Shown: positions 1-13,260, numbered from the stretch's first letter. The stretch is DNA of 64,000 bases from Aristolochia californica (GCA_029961685.1 JARWKL010000010.1:17691931-17755930), one strand, 5' to 3'. Notes: a model not told the origin generated them from the sequence alone. Made by a program: numbers and translations.

Positions 1-731
1 CGGGCTATTTTTTTGTAAGGAATGACTTATGGATTGGGAGTCAACACTCAAATAAAAATCTCCTACCTCTCCCTTTTCCCCACGATTGCAGAACCTAATA
101 TATTAAAAGTAAAAAAAGTTTACAATCCCTAAAACTTACAGACACTTTTTGGAATTATCTCTTTCTAAATTTGTACATTGTGCATTTCCATTTTAGATGT
201 ATACTTTTTTCTTAAATAAAAACTTGAGCTTTCACTTTGCGTTCATCTCGTCAACATAAAAAAAGATAAAAGGCAAATAGATCACAAAAAAATGAAACTT
301 TTAGAGTTTATGTATGGAGAGAATTTAAAGCAATAACAAATGTAAGTCAAGAAAATTAATTCACACACCAGAAATGAAAACAAAAGTTTTGTTATCCAAG
401 TTTGGGAAATTCCACTAGTTCAACCTTAATAGCTCGAAATTTTAAGAAAGTGATTTTTCTACACATGTTTTAAAAAATGGATATGCTTGCTTGAAACATG
501 TTATAAATGCAAATGACCAATGGATCCAAACCTTTTAAAGAGAATAATAACAAATTCCTAAGCCAACGAGCGGTGGGATATTTACCCGAGTTAAACAAGC
601 CATTATTTGGCCCATTTACAAAAAGCTGACCAAACGATCATAGATGAGTGTAAAATGATTTATCATGTGTAACGGGCTATATTTTTCTAAGGAACAACTT
701 ATGGATTAGGAGTCAACACTCAATTCAAAAT

Positions 732-751
732 CCCCCCCCCCCCCCCCCCCC
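732..751 (+). repeat. Poly-C tract, 20 C (unit 2)
   Basis: An uninterrupted run of 20 C replaces the usual cccccgcctccccc tract of this Q-type unit. The minus strand can form a G-quadruplex here. The exact length may be affected by homopolymer sequencing error. Confidence 0.9.
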
Positions 752-1153
752 TTCTCCCTTTTCCCGACGATTGCAGAACCTGATATATAAAAACTAAAAA
801 GTGTTTATAATCCCTAAAAATTACTGACACTTTTTGGAATTATCTCTTTCCACATTTGTGCATTGTGCATTTCCATTTTAGGTGTATAATTTTTTCTTAA
901 ATCAAGACTTGAGTTTTTACTTACTATCCATCTCGTAAACAAAAAAAGAGACAAAAGGGAAATAGATCACAAAAAAAAGAAAATTTTAAAGTTTATGTAA
1001 GGAAAGAATTTAAAGAAATAACAAATTTAAGTAAATAAAACTTATACACACACCCCAAATGAACACAAAAGTTTTTTATCCAAGTTTGGGAAATTCCTCT
1101 AGTTCAACCCAAATTGCTCAGAATAGAATAAGAAAGAGATTTTTCTACGCATA

Positions 1154-1180
1154 TTTTAAAAATGGATATTTAAAATGTAT
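1154..1180 (+). repeat. Imperfect 13-bp duplication in unit 2
   Basis: Where other units read ttttaaaaaatggatatgc, unit 2 reads ttttaaaaatggatat and then ttaaaatgtatatgc. This inserts about 13 bp inside the spacer of the acatgttt/aaacatgt dyad. Confidence 0.65.
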
Positions 1181-2166
1181 ATGCATGCTTGAAACAGGTT
1201 AAAGATGCAAATGACCTATGGATCCAAACCTTTTAAAAAGAATTACATTAAATTCCCATGTGAACGTGATGTGGGATATTTACCCAAGTCAAAAAAGCCA
1301 TTATTTTTCCAATTTACAAAAAGCTGACCTACCAATCATAGATGATTGTAAAGTGATTTATCATGCATAACGTGCTATATTATTGTAAGGAATGACTTAT
1401 GGATTGGGAGTCAACACTCAATTAAAAATCCCCCGCCTCCCCCTTTTCCCGACGATTGCAAAACCTGACATATAAAAACTAAAAAAGAGTTTACAATCCC
1501 TAAAAAATACAGGCACTTTTTTGAATTATCTCTCTTTAGATTTGTAGATTGTGAATTTCCATTTTAGATGTATACTTTTTTCTTAAATCAAAACTTGAGT
1601 TTTCACTTTCCCTTCATCTCATAAACAAAAAAAGATATAAAAGGCAAATGGATCGCAACAAAATGAAAAAATTAGAGTTTATGTATGGAAAGAATTTAAA
1701 GCAATAACAAATGTAAGTAAAAAATATTTATTCACCCACCCGAATGAACACAAAATTTAAGTTTTGTTATCCCTGTTTGGGAAATTACTCTTGTTCAACC
1801 CAAATAGCTCAGTATTTAATAAGAAAGAAATTTTTCTACGCAATTTTTAAAAACTGGATATGCATGCTTGAAAAATGTTAAAGATGCAAATGACCTATGG
1901 ATCCAAACCTTTTAAAGAGAATAACATTAAATTGCCAAGTAAACATGCGATGGGATATTTACCTGAGTGAAATAGGCCATTATTTTGCCTATTTACAAAA
2001 AGCTGACCTAGCGATCAATGATGAGTGTAAAGTTATTTATCATGCATAACGGGCTATATTTTTGTATTGAATGACTTATAGATTGGGAGTGAACACTCAG
2101 TTAAAAATCCCCCGCCTCCCCCTTTTTCCCGACGATTGCAGAACCTGACAAATAAAAACTAAAAAA

Positions 2167-2188
2167 GGGTTTACAAAGGGTTTACAAT
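2167..2188 (+). repeat. 11-bp tandem duplication in unit 4
   Basis: The motif gggtttacaaa/gggtttacaat occurs twice in succession; other units have a single gagtttacaat. It contributes to the 692-bp length of unit 4. Confidence 0.85.
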
Positions 2189-4134
2189 CCCTAAAAATTA
2201 TAGACAATTTTTTTAATTATCTCACTCTACATTTGTACATTATTCATTTCCATTTTAGATGTATACTTTTTTCTTAAATCAAAACTTGAGTTTTCACTTT
2301 CCCTTCATCTCAAAAACAAAAAAAGATATATTAGGCAAATAGATCACAACAAAATGAAAATTTTAGAGTTTATGTATGGAAAGAATTTAAAGCAATAAAA
2401 AATGTACGTACAAAAATTTTATTCACCAACCATAAATGTACACAAAATTTAAGTTTTGTTATCCATGTTTGGGAAATTCCTCTTGTTCAACCCAAATAGC
2501 TCGGAATTTAATAAGAAAGAAATTTTTCTACGGATGTTTTAAAAAATATATAGGCATGCTTGAAACATGTTAAAGATGCAAATGACCTATGGATCCAAGC
2601 CTTTTAAAGAGAATAACATTAAATTCCCAAGAAAATGTGTGGTGGGCTATTTACCCGAGTTAAACAAGCCATTATTTTGCCTATTTACAAAAAGCTGACC
2701 TAACGATCATAGATGAGTTTAGAGTGATTTATCATGCGTAACGGGCTATATTTTTATAAGGAATGACTTATGGATTGGGAGTCAACACTCCGTTAAAAAT
2801 CCCCTGCCTCCCCCTTTTTTCGAAGATTGAACAACCTCATATATAAAAACGGAAAAGACTTTACTATCAATAAAAATTGCAAACACTTTTTGGAATTATC
2901 TCTCTCTACATTTGGGCATTGTGCATATCCATTTTAGGTGTGTACTTTTTCTTAAATAAAAACTAGAGTTTTCACTTTCCCTTCATCTCGTAATAAAAAA
3001 AAGAGATAAAAGGCAAATAGATCACAACAAAATGAAACTTTTAGACTTTATGTACGGTAAGAATTTAAAGTAATAACAAATGTAAGTAAAGAAAATTTAT
3101 TCATACACCACAAATAAACACAAATGTTTTGTTATCCAAGTTTTGGAAAGTCCACCAGTTCAACCCTAATAGCTTGGAATTTTATAAGAAAATTATTTTT
3201 CTACATGTCTTAAAAAATGGATGTGCTTGTTTTAAACATGTTAAAGATGGAAATGACCTATGGATCCAAACATTTTAAAGAGAATAACATTAAATTCTCA
3301 AGTGCAGTGAGATATTTTCCCGAGTCAAACAAGCCATTATTTGGCCCATTTTCAAAAAGTTGACCTATTGATCAAAGATGATTGTAAAGTGAATTATCAT
3401 GCGTGATGGGATATATTTTTGTAAGGAATGACTTATGGATTCATAGTCAACACTCAGTTAAAAATCCCCCACGTCCCCTTTTCCCGACGATTGCAGAACA
3501 CGATATATAAAAAGTAAAAAGAGTTTAAAATCCCTAATACTTACTGTCACTTTTTGGAATTATCTCTCTCTACATTTGTAAATTGTGCATTTCCATTTTA
3601 GATGTATTCTTTTTTCTTAAATCAAAACTTGAGTTTTCACTTTCCCTTCTTCTCGTGAACATAAAAAGAGATAAAAGGCAAATAGATCACAAAAAATGAA
3701 ACTTTTAGAGTTTATGTATGGAAAGAATTTAAAGCAATAACAAATGTAAGAAAATAAAATTAATTCACACACCACAAATGAACACAAAATTTTTGTTATC
3801 CAAGTTTGGGAAATTCCACTAGTTCAACCCTAATAGCTCGGAATTTTAAGAAAGAGATTTTTCTACACATGTTTTAAAAAATGTATATGCATGCTTAAAA
3901 CATTATAAAGATACAAATGACCAATGGATCCAAACCTTTTAAAGAGAATAACATCAAATTCCCAAGCTAACATTCGGTGGGATATTTACCCGAGTTAAAC
4001 AAGCCATTATTTGGCCCATTTACAAAAAACTAACCTAACGATCATAGTTGAGTGTAAAATGATTTATCATGCATAACAGGCTATATTTTTCTAAGGAACG
4101 ACTTATGGATTAGGAGTCAACACTCAGTTCAAAA

Positions 4135-4149
4135 CCCCCCCCCCCCCCC
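4135..4149 (+). repeat. Poly-C tract, 15 C (unit 7)
   Basis: A run of 15 C is followed by T and four more C, at the same site as in units 2 and 10. Confidence 0.9.
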
Positions 4150-5428
4150 TCCCCTTTTCCCGACGATTGCAGAACCTGATATATAAAAACTAAAAAGTCC
4201 CTAAAAATTACAGACACTTATTGGAATTATCTCTTTCAACATTTGTGCATTGTGCATTTCAATTTTAGATGTATACTTTTTTTTTAAATCTAAACATGAG
4301 TTTTTACTTTTCCTTCATCTCGTAAACAAAAAAAGAGACAAAAGGCAAATAGATCACAAAAAAATGAAAATTTTAAAGTTATGTAAGGAAAGAATATAAA
4401 GAAATAACAAATGTAAGTAAAAAAAAACTTATACAAGCACCACAAATGAACACAAAAGTTTTTTTATCCACGTTTGGGAAATTCCTCTTGTTCAACCCAA
4501 ATTGCTCGGAATTTAATAAGAAAAAGATTTTTCTACGCATGTTTTAAAAAATGGATATGCATGCTTGAAACAAGTTAAAGATGCAAATGACCTATGGATC
4601 CAAACATTTTAAAGAGAATAACATTAAATTCCCATGTGAACGTGAGGTAGGATATTTAACCGAGTCAAAAAGGCCATTATTTTCCAGATTTATAAAAAGC
4701 TGACCTAACGATTATAGATGATTCTAAAGTGAATTATCATGCATAACGGGCTATATTATTGTAAGGAATGACTTATGGATTGAGAGTCAACATCCAGTTA
4801 AAAATCCCCTGCCTCCCCCTTTTCCCCACGATTGCAGAACCTGACATATAAAAACTAAAAAAGAGTTTACAATCCCTAAAAATTAAAGAAACTTTTTTCA
4901 ATTATCTCTCTCTTAAGTTTTTTTTATTTTGCATTTCCATTTTAGATGCATACTTTTTTCTTAAATCAAAACTTGGGTTTTCACTTTCCCTTCATCTCGT
5001 AAACAAAAAAAGATATAAAAGGCAAATAGATCACAACAAAATGAAAATTTTAAAGTTTATGTATGGAAAGAATTTAAAGCAATAACAAATGTAAGTAAAA
5101 AAACTTTATTCTCCCACCACAAATGAACACAAAACTTAAGTTTTGTTATCCATGTTTGGGAAATTCCTCTTGTTCAACCCAAATAGCTCGAAATTAATTA
5201 AGAAATAAATTTTTCTACGCATGTTTTAAAAATGGATATGAATGCCTTAAACATGTTATAGATGCAAATGACCTATGGATCCAAACCTTTTAAAGAGAAT
5301 AACATTAAATTCCCAGGTAAACATGAGGTGGGATATTTACCCGAGTTAAACAAGCCATTATTTAGCCTATTTATAAAAAGCTAACCTAACGATCATAGAT
5401 GAGTGTAAAGTGATTTATCATGCGTAAC

Positions 5429-6022
5429 TGGCTATATTTTTTTAAGGAATGACTTATGGATTGGGAGTCAACACTCAGTTAAAAATCCCCTGCCTCCCCC
5501 TTTTCCCGACAATTGAAGAACCTGATATATAAAAACTGAAAAGACTTTACTATCACAAAAAATTACAAACACTTTTTGGAATTATCTCTCACTACATTTG
5601 TGCATTGTGCATTGCCATTTTAGATGTATACTTTTTTCTTAAATCAAAACTTGAGTTTCACTTTCCCTTCATCTCGTTAACATAAAAAGAGATAAAAAGG
5701 CAAATAGATCACAACAAAATAAAATTTTTAGAGTTTATGTATGGAAAGAATTTAAAACAATAACAAATGTAAGTTAAGAAAATTAATTCACACACCATAA
5801 ATGAACACAAAAGTTTTGTGATCCAAGTTTGGGAAATTCCACTAGTTCAACCCTAATAGCGCAAAATTGTAAGAAAGATATTTTTCTACACATGTTTTAA
5901 AAAATGGATATGCATGCTTGAAACATGTTAAAGATGCAAATGACCAATGGATCAAAACCTTTTAAAGAGAATAACATCAAATTCCCAAGGCAACGTGTGG
6001 TGGGATATTTATCGTGCGTAAC
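5429..6022 (+). repeat. Unit 9, S/P chimera with an 80-bp-class deletion
   Basis: The first half carries S-type variants (cccctgcctcc, aagactttactatca). The second half carries P-type variants (cgttaacataaaaagag, aattaattcacacacc, agttcaaccctaatagc), so the unit is an apparent S/P recombinant. It is 594 bp long. Near 6007-6011 the sequence runs gatatttatcgtgcg, whereas other units continue gatatttacccgag and have tgatttatcatgcg about 80 bp later. The ATTTA at the join is present at both ends of the missing segment, consistent with a 5-bp microhomology deletion. Confidence 0.82.
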
Positions 6023-6080
6023 GGGCTATATTTATCTAAGGAACGACGTATGGATTAGGAGTCAACACTCAGTTCAAAAT

Positions 6081-6116
6081 CCCCCCACCCCCCCCCCCCC
6101 CCCCCCCCCCCCCCCC
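6081..6116 (+). repeat. Poly-C tract, 6 C + A + 29 C (unit 10)
   Basis: This is the longest C run in the window. It raises unit 10 to 696 bp. The site is the pyrimidine tract of a Q-type unit. Confidence 0.9.
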
Positions 6117-6718
6117 TTTTCCCAACGATTGCATAACCTAATATATAAAAACTAAAAGTGTTTACAATCCCTAAAAATTACAGAAACTTTTTGGAATTAT
6201 CTCTTTCTACATTTGTGCATTGTGAATTTCCATTTTATATGTATACTTTTTTCTTAAATCAAAACTTGAGTTTTTACTTTCCCTTCATCTCGTAAAAAAA
6301 AAAAAGAGACAGAAGGTAAATAGATCACAAAAAAATGAAAATTTTAAGTTTGTGAAAGGAACGAATTTAAAGAAATAACAAATGTAAGTAAAGAAAACTT
6401 ATACACACACCACAAATGAACACAAAAGTTTTTTTTATCCAAGTTTGGGAAATTCCTCTAGTTCAACCCAAATTGCTCGGAATTTAATAAGAAAGAGATT
6501 TTTCTACGCGTGTTTTAAAAAATGAATATGCATGCTTGAAAAGAGTTAAAGATTCAAATGACCTATGGTTCCAAACCTTTTAAAGTGAATAACATTAAAT
6601 TCCCATGTGAACGTGAGGTGGGTTCTTTACCCGAGTCAAAAAAACCATTATTTTTTTTATTTACAAAAAGTTGACCTAATGATCATAGATGATTGTAAAA
6701 TGATTTATCATGAATAAT

Positions 6719-7348
6719 GGGCTATATTATTGTAAGGAATGACTTATGGATTGGGAGTCAATACTCAGTTAAAAATCCCCCGCCTTCCCCTTTTCCCTAA
6801 AAATTACAGACACTTTTTTGAATTTCTCTCTCGACATTTGTACATTGTGCATTTCCATTTTAGATGTATACTTTTTTCTTAAATCAAAACTTGATTTTTC
6901 ACATTCCCTTTATCTCATAAACAAAAAAAGATATAAAAGGCAAACAAATCACAACAAAATGAAAATTTTAGAGTTTATGTATGGAAAAAATTTAAAGCAA
7001 TAACAAATGTAAGTTAAAAAAATTTATTCACCCACCACAAATGAACACAAAAGTTAAGTTTTGTTATCCATGTTTGGGAAATTCCTCTTGTTCAACCCAA
7101 ATAGCTCGGAATTTAATAAGAAAGAAATTTTTCTACGCATGTTTTAAAAAAATGTATATGCATGCTTGAAACATGTTAAAGATGCAAATGACCTATGGAT
7201 CCAAACCTTTTAAAGAGAATAACTTTAAATTCCCAAGTAAACGTGCGGTGGGCTATTTACCCGAGTTAAACAAGCCATTATTTTGGCTATTTACAAAAAG
7301 CTGACCTAACGATCATAGATGAGTGTAAAGTGATTTATCATGCATAAC
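6719..7348 (+). repeat. Unit 11, 50-bp deletion removing the TATA-like motif
   Basis: The unit is 630 bp long. At 6791-6798 ttttccc is joined directly to taaaaatt, omitting about 50 bp that in related R-type units run from gacgattgcag to caatccc. Four bases, TCCC, occur at both edges. The lost segment includes the gatatataaaaact motif. Confidence 0.85.
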
Positions 7349-9073
7349 GGGCTCTATTTTTGTAAGGAATGACTTATGGATTGGGAGTCAACACTCAGTT
7401 AAAAATCCCCTGCCTCCCCCTTCTCCCGACGATTGAAGAACCTGATATATAAAAACTGAAAAGACTTTACTATCACTAAAAATTGCAAACACTTTTTGGA
7501 ATAATCTCTCTCTATATTTATGCATTGGCCATTTCCATTTTAGATGTATACTTTTTTCTTAAATCAAAACTTGAGTTTTCATTTTCCCTTCATCTCGTAA
7601 TAAAAAAAAAGAGATAAAAGGCAAATAGATCACAACAAAATGAAACTTTTAGACTTTATGTATGGAAAGAATTTAAAGTAATTACAAATGTAAGTAAAGA
7701 AAATTTATTCACATACCACAAATAAACACAAAAGTTTTGTTATTCAAGTTTTGGAAAGTCTACTAGTTTAACCCTAATAGTTCAGAATTTTATAAGAAAA
7801 ATATTTTTCTACATGTTTTAAAAAATGGATGTTCATTATTTAAACATGTTAAAGATGGAAATGACCTATAGATCCAAACATTTTAAAGAGAATTATATTA
7901 AATTCTCAAGTGAACGTGCGGTGGGATATTTTTCGGAGTCAAACAAGCCATTATTTGGCCCATTTACAAAAAGCTGACCTAATGATCAAAGATGATTGTA
8001 AAGTGATTTATCGTGCGTAATGGGCTATATTTTTTTATGGAATGACTGATGGATTGGGAGTCAACACTCAGTTAAAAATCCCCCACCTCCCCCCTTTTCC
8101 CGACGATGGCAGAACCTGATATATAAAAAGTAAAAAGAGTTTACAATCCCTAAAACTTACAGACACTTTTTGGAATTATCTATCTCTACATTTGTACAAT
8201 GTGAATGTCCATTTTAGATGTATACCTTTTTCTTAAATAAAAACTTGAGTTTTTTACTTTCCCATCATCTCGTCAACATAAAAAGCGATAAAAGGCAAAT
8301 AGATCACAAAAAAATGAAACTTTTAGAGTTTATGTATGTAAAGTATTTAAATCAATAAAAAATTTAAGTAAAGAAAATTAATTCACACACCACAAATGAA
8401 CACAAAAGTTTTGTTATCCAAGTTTGGGAAATTCCACTTGTTCAACGATAATAGCTCGGAATTTTAAGAAAGAGTTTTTTCTACACATGTTTTAAAAATG
8501 GATATGCATGCTTGAAACATGTTAAAGATGCAAATGACCAATGGATTCAAACCTTTTAAAGAGAATAAAATTAAATTCCCAAGTGAAAGTTCGGTGGGAT
8601 ATTTACGCGAGTCAAACAAGCCATTATTTTGCCTAATTACTAAAACCAGACCTAACGATCATAGATGACTATAAAATGTTTTATCATGCGTAACATCCAA
8701 CATTTTTGTAAGGAATGACTTATGGATTGGGGGTCAGCACTTAGTTAATTATCCCTCGCCTCCGCCTTTTCCTGACGATTGTAGAACCTGATATATAAAA
8801 ACTAAAAAGACTTAACAATTTGAAAAAATTACAGACACTTTTTGGGATTATCTCTCTCTGCATTTGTGCATTGTGCATTGCCATTTTAGATGTATAGTTT
8901 TTTTCTCAAATCAAAACTTGAGTTTTCATTTTCCCTTCATCTCGTAATAAAAAACTAGAGATAAAAGGCAAATAGATCCCAACAAAATGTAACTTTTAGA
9001 GTTTATGTATGGAAATAGTTTAAAGCAATAACAAATGGAAGTAAAAAAATTTATTCACACACCACAAATGAAC

Positions 9074-9098
9074 ACTAGGGCAAATGCCACTAGGGCAA
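9074..9098 (+). repeat. Short direct repeat at a deletion scar in unit 14
   Basis: cactagggcaa occurs at 9074-9084 and again at 9088-9098. The partner unit 26 has aacacaaaagtttcg and, later, gccactagtgcaaccc. Unit 14 has therefore lost the intervening gttatccaagtttggg-type sequence and gained a copy of the downstream cactagggcaa. Confidence 0.75.
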
Positions 9099-10694
9099 CC
9101 CTAACAGCTCGGAATTTTATCAGAAAGCGATTTTTCTACACAGGTTTTAAAAAATGGATATGCATGCTTGAAAAATTTTAAAGATGCAAATTACCTATGG
9201 ATCCAAACCTTTTAAAGCTAATAACATTAAATTCCAAAATGAACGTGCGGTGGGATATTTACTCGAGTCAAACAAGCCACTATTTTGCCCATTTACAAAA
9301 AACTGACCTAGCAATCATAGATGACTGTAAAGTGATTTATCATGCATAACGGGCTATTTTTTTTTAGAGAATGCCTTTATGGATTCGGAGTCAACACTCA
9401 GTTATAAATTCCCCGCCTTCCCCTTTTGTCGATGACAACAGAACTTGATATATAAAAACTGAAAAAACTTTACTATCACTAAAAATTACAAACACTTTTT
9501 GGAATTATCTCTCTCTACATTTGTGCATTATGCATTTCCATTTTAGATGTATACTTTTTTCTTAAATCAAAACTTGAGTTCTCACTTTCCCTTCATCTCG
9601 TAATAAAAAAAAGAGATAAATGGCAAGTAGATCACAACAAAATGAAACTTTTAGACTTTATCTATGGAAAGAATTTAAAGTAATAACAAATATAAGTAAT
9701 GAAAATTTATTCACACACCACAAATAAACACAAAAGTTTTGTTATCCAAGTTTTGGAAAGTCCACTAGTTCAACCCTAATAGCTCGGAATTTTGTAAGAT
9801 AAATATTTTTCTACATGTTTTAAAAAATGGATGTGCATTATTTAAACATGTTAAAGATGGAAATGACCTATGGATCCAATCATTTTAAAGAGAATAACAT
9901 TAAATTCTCAAGTGAACGTGCGGTGGGATATTTTCCCGAGTCAAACAAGCCATTATTTGGCCCATTTACAAAAAGCTGACCTAATGATCAAAGATGATTG
10001 TCAAGTGGTTTATCATGCGTAACGGGTTATATTTTTTTAAGGAATGACTTTTGGACAGGGAATCAACACTTAGTTAAAAATCCCCCACCTCCCCCTTCTC
10101 CTGACGATTCCAGAACCTGATATATAAAAAGTAAAAAGAGTTTACAATCCCTAAAACTTACAGACACTTTTTGGAATTATCTCTCTCTACATTTTTACAT
10201 TGTGCATTTCCATTTTAGATGTATACTTTTTTCTTAAATCAAAACTTGAGTTTTCACTTTCCCTTCATCCAGTCAACATAAAAAGAGATAAAAGGCAAAT
10301 AGATCCCAAAAAAAGAAACTTTTAGAGTTTATGTATGGTAATAATTTAAAGCAATAAAAAATGTAAGTAAATAAAATTTATTCACCCACCACAATTGAAC
10401 ACTAAAGTTCTGTTATCCAAGTTTGGGAAATTCCACTAGTTCAACCCTAATAGCACTGAATGTTTTGAAGAATGAGATTTTTCTACACATGTTTTAAAAA
10501 ATGGATATGCATTCTTGAAACATATTAAAAATTAAAATGACTTTGGATCCAAACCTTTAAAAGAGAATAACATTAAATTCCCAAGTGAATGTGCGGCGGG
10601 ATATTTATGTGAGTCAAACAAGCCATTACTTTGCCCATTTACAAAAAGCTGCCTTACGATCATATATGACCGGAAAATGATTTATCATGCATAA

Positions 10695-11251
10695 TGGTCA
10701 ATATTTTTTTAAGGAATGACTTATGGAATGGGAGTCAACACTCAAATAAAAATCCCCCGCCTCCCCCTTTCCCCGACGAATGCAGAACCTGATATATAAA
10801 AACTAAAAAGACATAACAATCCATAAAAATTACAAACACTTTTTCGAATAATCTCTCTCTACATTTGTGCATTGTGCATTGCCATTTTTTATGTATACTT
10901 TTTTCTAAAATCAACACTTGAGTTTTCACTTTCCCTTCATACACCATAAATGAACACAAAAGTTTTGTTCTCCAAGTTTTTGAAATTCCACTAGTTCAAC
11001 CCTAATTGCTCAGAATTTTATAAGAAAGAGATTTTTCTACACATGCTTTAAAAAATGGATATGCAAGCTTGAAACATGTTAAAGATGCAAATGACCTATG
11101 GTTCCAAACCTTTTAAAGATAATAACATTAAATTCCCAAGTGAACGTGCTGTGGGATATTTACCCTAGTCAAACAAGCCATTATTTTGCCCATTTACAAA
11201 ATGCTAACCTAACGATCATAGATGAGTGTAAAATGATTGATAATGCATAAC
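10695..11251 (+). repeat. Unit 17, 114-bp deletion with an intact partner in unit 29
   Basis: The unit is 557 bp long. Near 10936-10942 cccttcat is followed directly by acaccataaatgaac. The higher-order partner, unit 29 (18242), keeps the intervening segment and has ccttcatctcc at one edge and attcatacacc at the other. The shared TTCAT at both edges of the missing 114 bp explains the join. The two copies thus show the sequence with and without the deletion. Confidence 0.9.
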
Positions 11252-12582
11252 GGGCTATATTTTTATAAGGAATCACTGTATGGATTGAGAGTTAACACTT
11301 AGTTAAAAATCCCCCGCCTCCCTCTTTTCCTGATGATTGCAGAACTAGATATATAAAATCTAAAAAGAGTTTACAATCCCTAAAAATTATAGACACTTTT
11401 CTGAATTATCTCTGTCTACATTTGCGTATTGTGCATTTCCATTTTAGATGTATACTTTTTTCTTAAATCAAAACTTGAGTTTACACTTTCCCTAATCTTG
11501 TAAACAAAAAAAAGATCACAACAAAATGAAACTTTTAGAGTTTATGTATGGTAAGAATTTAAACCACTAAAAAATGTAAGTAAAGAAATATATTCACACA
11601 CCACAAATGAACACAAAAGTTATGTTATCCATGTTTCGAAAATTCCACTAGTTCAACCCTAATTGCTCAGAATTTTATAAGAAAGAGATTTTTCTACACT
11701 TGTTTTAAAAAATGGATGTGCATGCTTGAAACATGTGAATGATGCAAATGACCTATGGATCAAAACCATTTAAAGAGAATAACATTAAATTCCCAAGTGA
11801 ACGTGCAGTGGGATATTTACGTGAGTCAAACCAGCTATAATTTTTGCCCATTTACAAAAAGCTGACCTAACGATCATAGATGAGTGTAAATTGATTTATC
11901 ATGCGTAATGGCTATATTTTTTTAAGGAATTACTTATGGATTGGGAGTCAACACTCAGTTAAAAATCCCCCACCTACCCCTATTCTCGACGGTTGCAGAA
12001 CTTGATATATAAAAAGTAAAAAGAGTTTAGAATCCCTAAAAATTACAAACACTTTTTGGAATTATCTTTCTCCATATTTTTACATTGTGCATTTCCATTT
12101 TAAATGTATACTTTTTTCTTAAATCAAAATTTGAGTTTTCACTTTCCCTTCATCTCGTAAACAAAACAAAAGAGATAAAAGGAAAATATATCACAACAAA
12201 ATGAAAATTTTAGAGTTTATCTAAGGAAATAATTTAAAGCAATAACAAATGTAAATAAAGAAAATTTATTCACACGCCCCAAATGAACACAAAATTTTTG
12301 TTATCCAAGTTTGGGAAATTCCACTAGTTCAACCCTAATAGCTCGAAATTTTATAAGAAAGAGATTTTTCTACACATGTTTAAAAAATGGTATGCATGCT
12401 TGAAACATGTTAAAGATGCAAATCACCTATGGTTCCAAACCTTTTAAAGAGAATAACATTAAATTCCCAAGCGAACGTGCGGTGGGATTTTTACCCGAAT
12501 CAAACAAGCCGTTATTTTGCCCATATACAAAAAGCTGACCTAACAAACATAGATGATTGTAAAGTGATTTCTCATGCGTAAC

Positions 12583-13260
12583 GGGCTATATTTTTTTAAG
12601 GAATGACTTAAGGATTGGGAGTCAACACTCATTTAAAAATCCCCCGCCTCCCCCTCTTCCCGACGCTTCCAAAACCTGATATATAAAAAATAAAAAGAGT
12701 TTACAATCCCTAAAAATCAATGACACTTTTCAGAATTATCTCCATCTATATTTGTGCGTTGTGTATTTCCATTTTATATGTATACTTTTTTCTTATATCA
12801 AAACTTCAGTTTTCACTTTCCCTTCATCTCGTAAACAAAAAAAGATATAAAAGGCAAATGGATCGCAAAAAAATGAAAATTTTAGAGTTTATGTATGGAA
12901 AGAATTTAAAGCAATAAAAAATGTAAGTAAAAAATATTTATTCACCCACCCAAATGAACACAAAATTTAAGTTTTGTTATCCATGTTTGGGAAATTAGTC
13001 TTGTTCAACCCAAATAGCTCGGAATTTAATAAGAAAGAAATTTTTCTATGCATGTTTTAAAAGATGGATATGCATGCTTGAAACATGTTAATGATGCAAA
13101 TGACCTATGGATCCAAACCTTTTAAAGAGAATAACATTAAATTCCCAAGTAAACGTGCGGTGGGATATTTACCCAAATGAAACAGGCCATTATTTTGCCT
13201 ATTTATAAAAAGCTGACCTACCGATCAATGATGAGTATGAAGTGATTTATCATGCGTAAC
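12583..13260 (+). repeat. Unit 20, chimera of a 32-like head and an R-type tail
   Basis: The start shares cccctcttcccga and ttccaaaacctg with unit 32. From about 12840 the unit is R-type and closest to unit 3: both have aaatggatcgcaa, aaaaatatttattcaccc, caaaatttaagttttg, gaaacaggcc or gaaataggcc, and gatcaatgatgag. Unit length is 678 bp, so the exchange was in register. Confidence 0.75.

Larger units (their letters stand above)
2..5428 (+). repeat. Units 1-8: subfamily cycle P-Q-R-R-S-P-Q-R
   Basis: Unit starts: 2, 674, 1372, 2051, 2743, 3408, 4078, 4748. Subfamilies are told apart by shared variants. P (1, 6) has aaaagtaaaaa before the pyrimidine-rich stretch and aattaattcacacacc. Q (2, 7) has ctaaggaac, gattaggagtc, a poly-C run and acttatacacacacc. 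R (3, 4, 8) has gacatataaaaac or a close variant, caaaatttaag or a close variant, and atccatgtttggg; units 3 and 8 also begin tattattgtaagg. S (5) has cccctgcctcc, aagactttactatca, gaaacttttagactttatg and gttttggaaagtcca. The order P-Q-R is repeated, so this is a degenerate short higher-order repeat. Units 1-3 are close to units 21-23, which places this block in the same lineage as the 12-unit repeat that follows. Confidence 0.8.
5429..13260 (+). repeat. 12-unit higher-order repeat, copy A (units 9-20)
   Basis: Unit starts: 5429, 6023, 6719, 7349, 8022, 8695, 9351, 10024, 10695, 11252, 11909, 12583. Each of units 12-20 has its best visible partner 12 units later (24-32). Examples are gggctctatttttgtaag (12/24), gactgatggattg (13/25), the altered start catccaa (14/26), gagaatgcctttatgg (15/27), gacttttgga.aggga (16/28), tggtcaatattttt (17/29), tttctgaattatctctgtct (18/30), acctacccctattctcgacgg (19/31, one base variable) and cccctcttcccga (20/32). 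Partner spacing is about 7.54-7.68 kb for units 12-20, smaller than 12 x 673 bp because of deletions. Units 9, 11 and 17 are shortened and units 9 and 20 look chimeric. Confidence 0.85.

Noticed and set aside
732..751. Poly-C tracts read as assembly gaps or low-quality joins
   Set aside because: The unit continues in register on both sides and the runs are confined to particular subfamilies, so they are taken as real, although exact lengths are uncertain.
5925..6155. Open frame with a proline run
   Set aside because: The prolines are the 29-C homopolymer of unit 10; it has no counterpart in other units.
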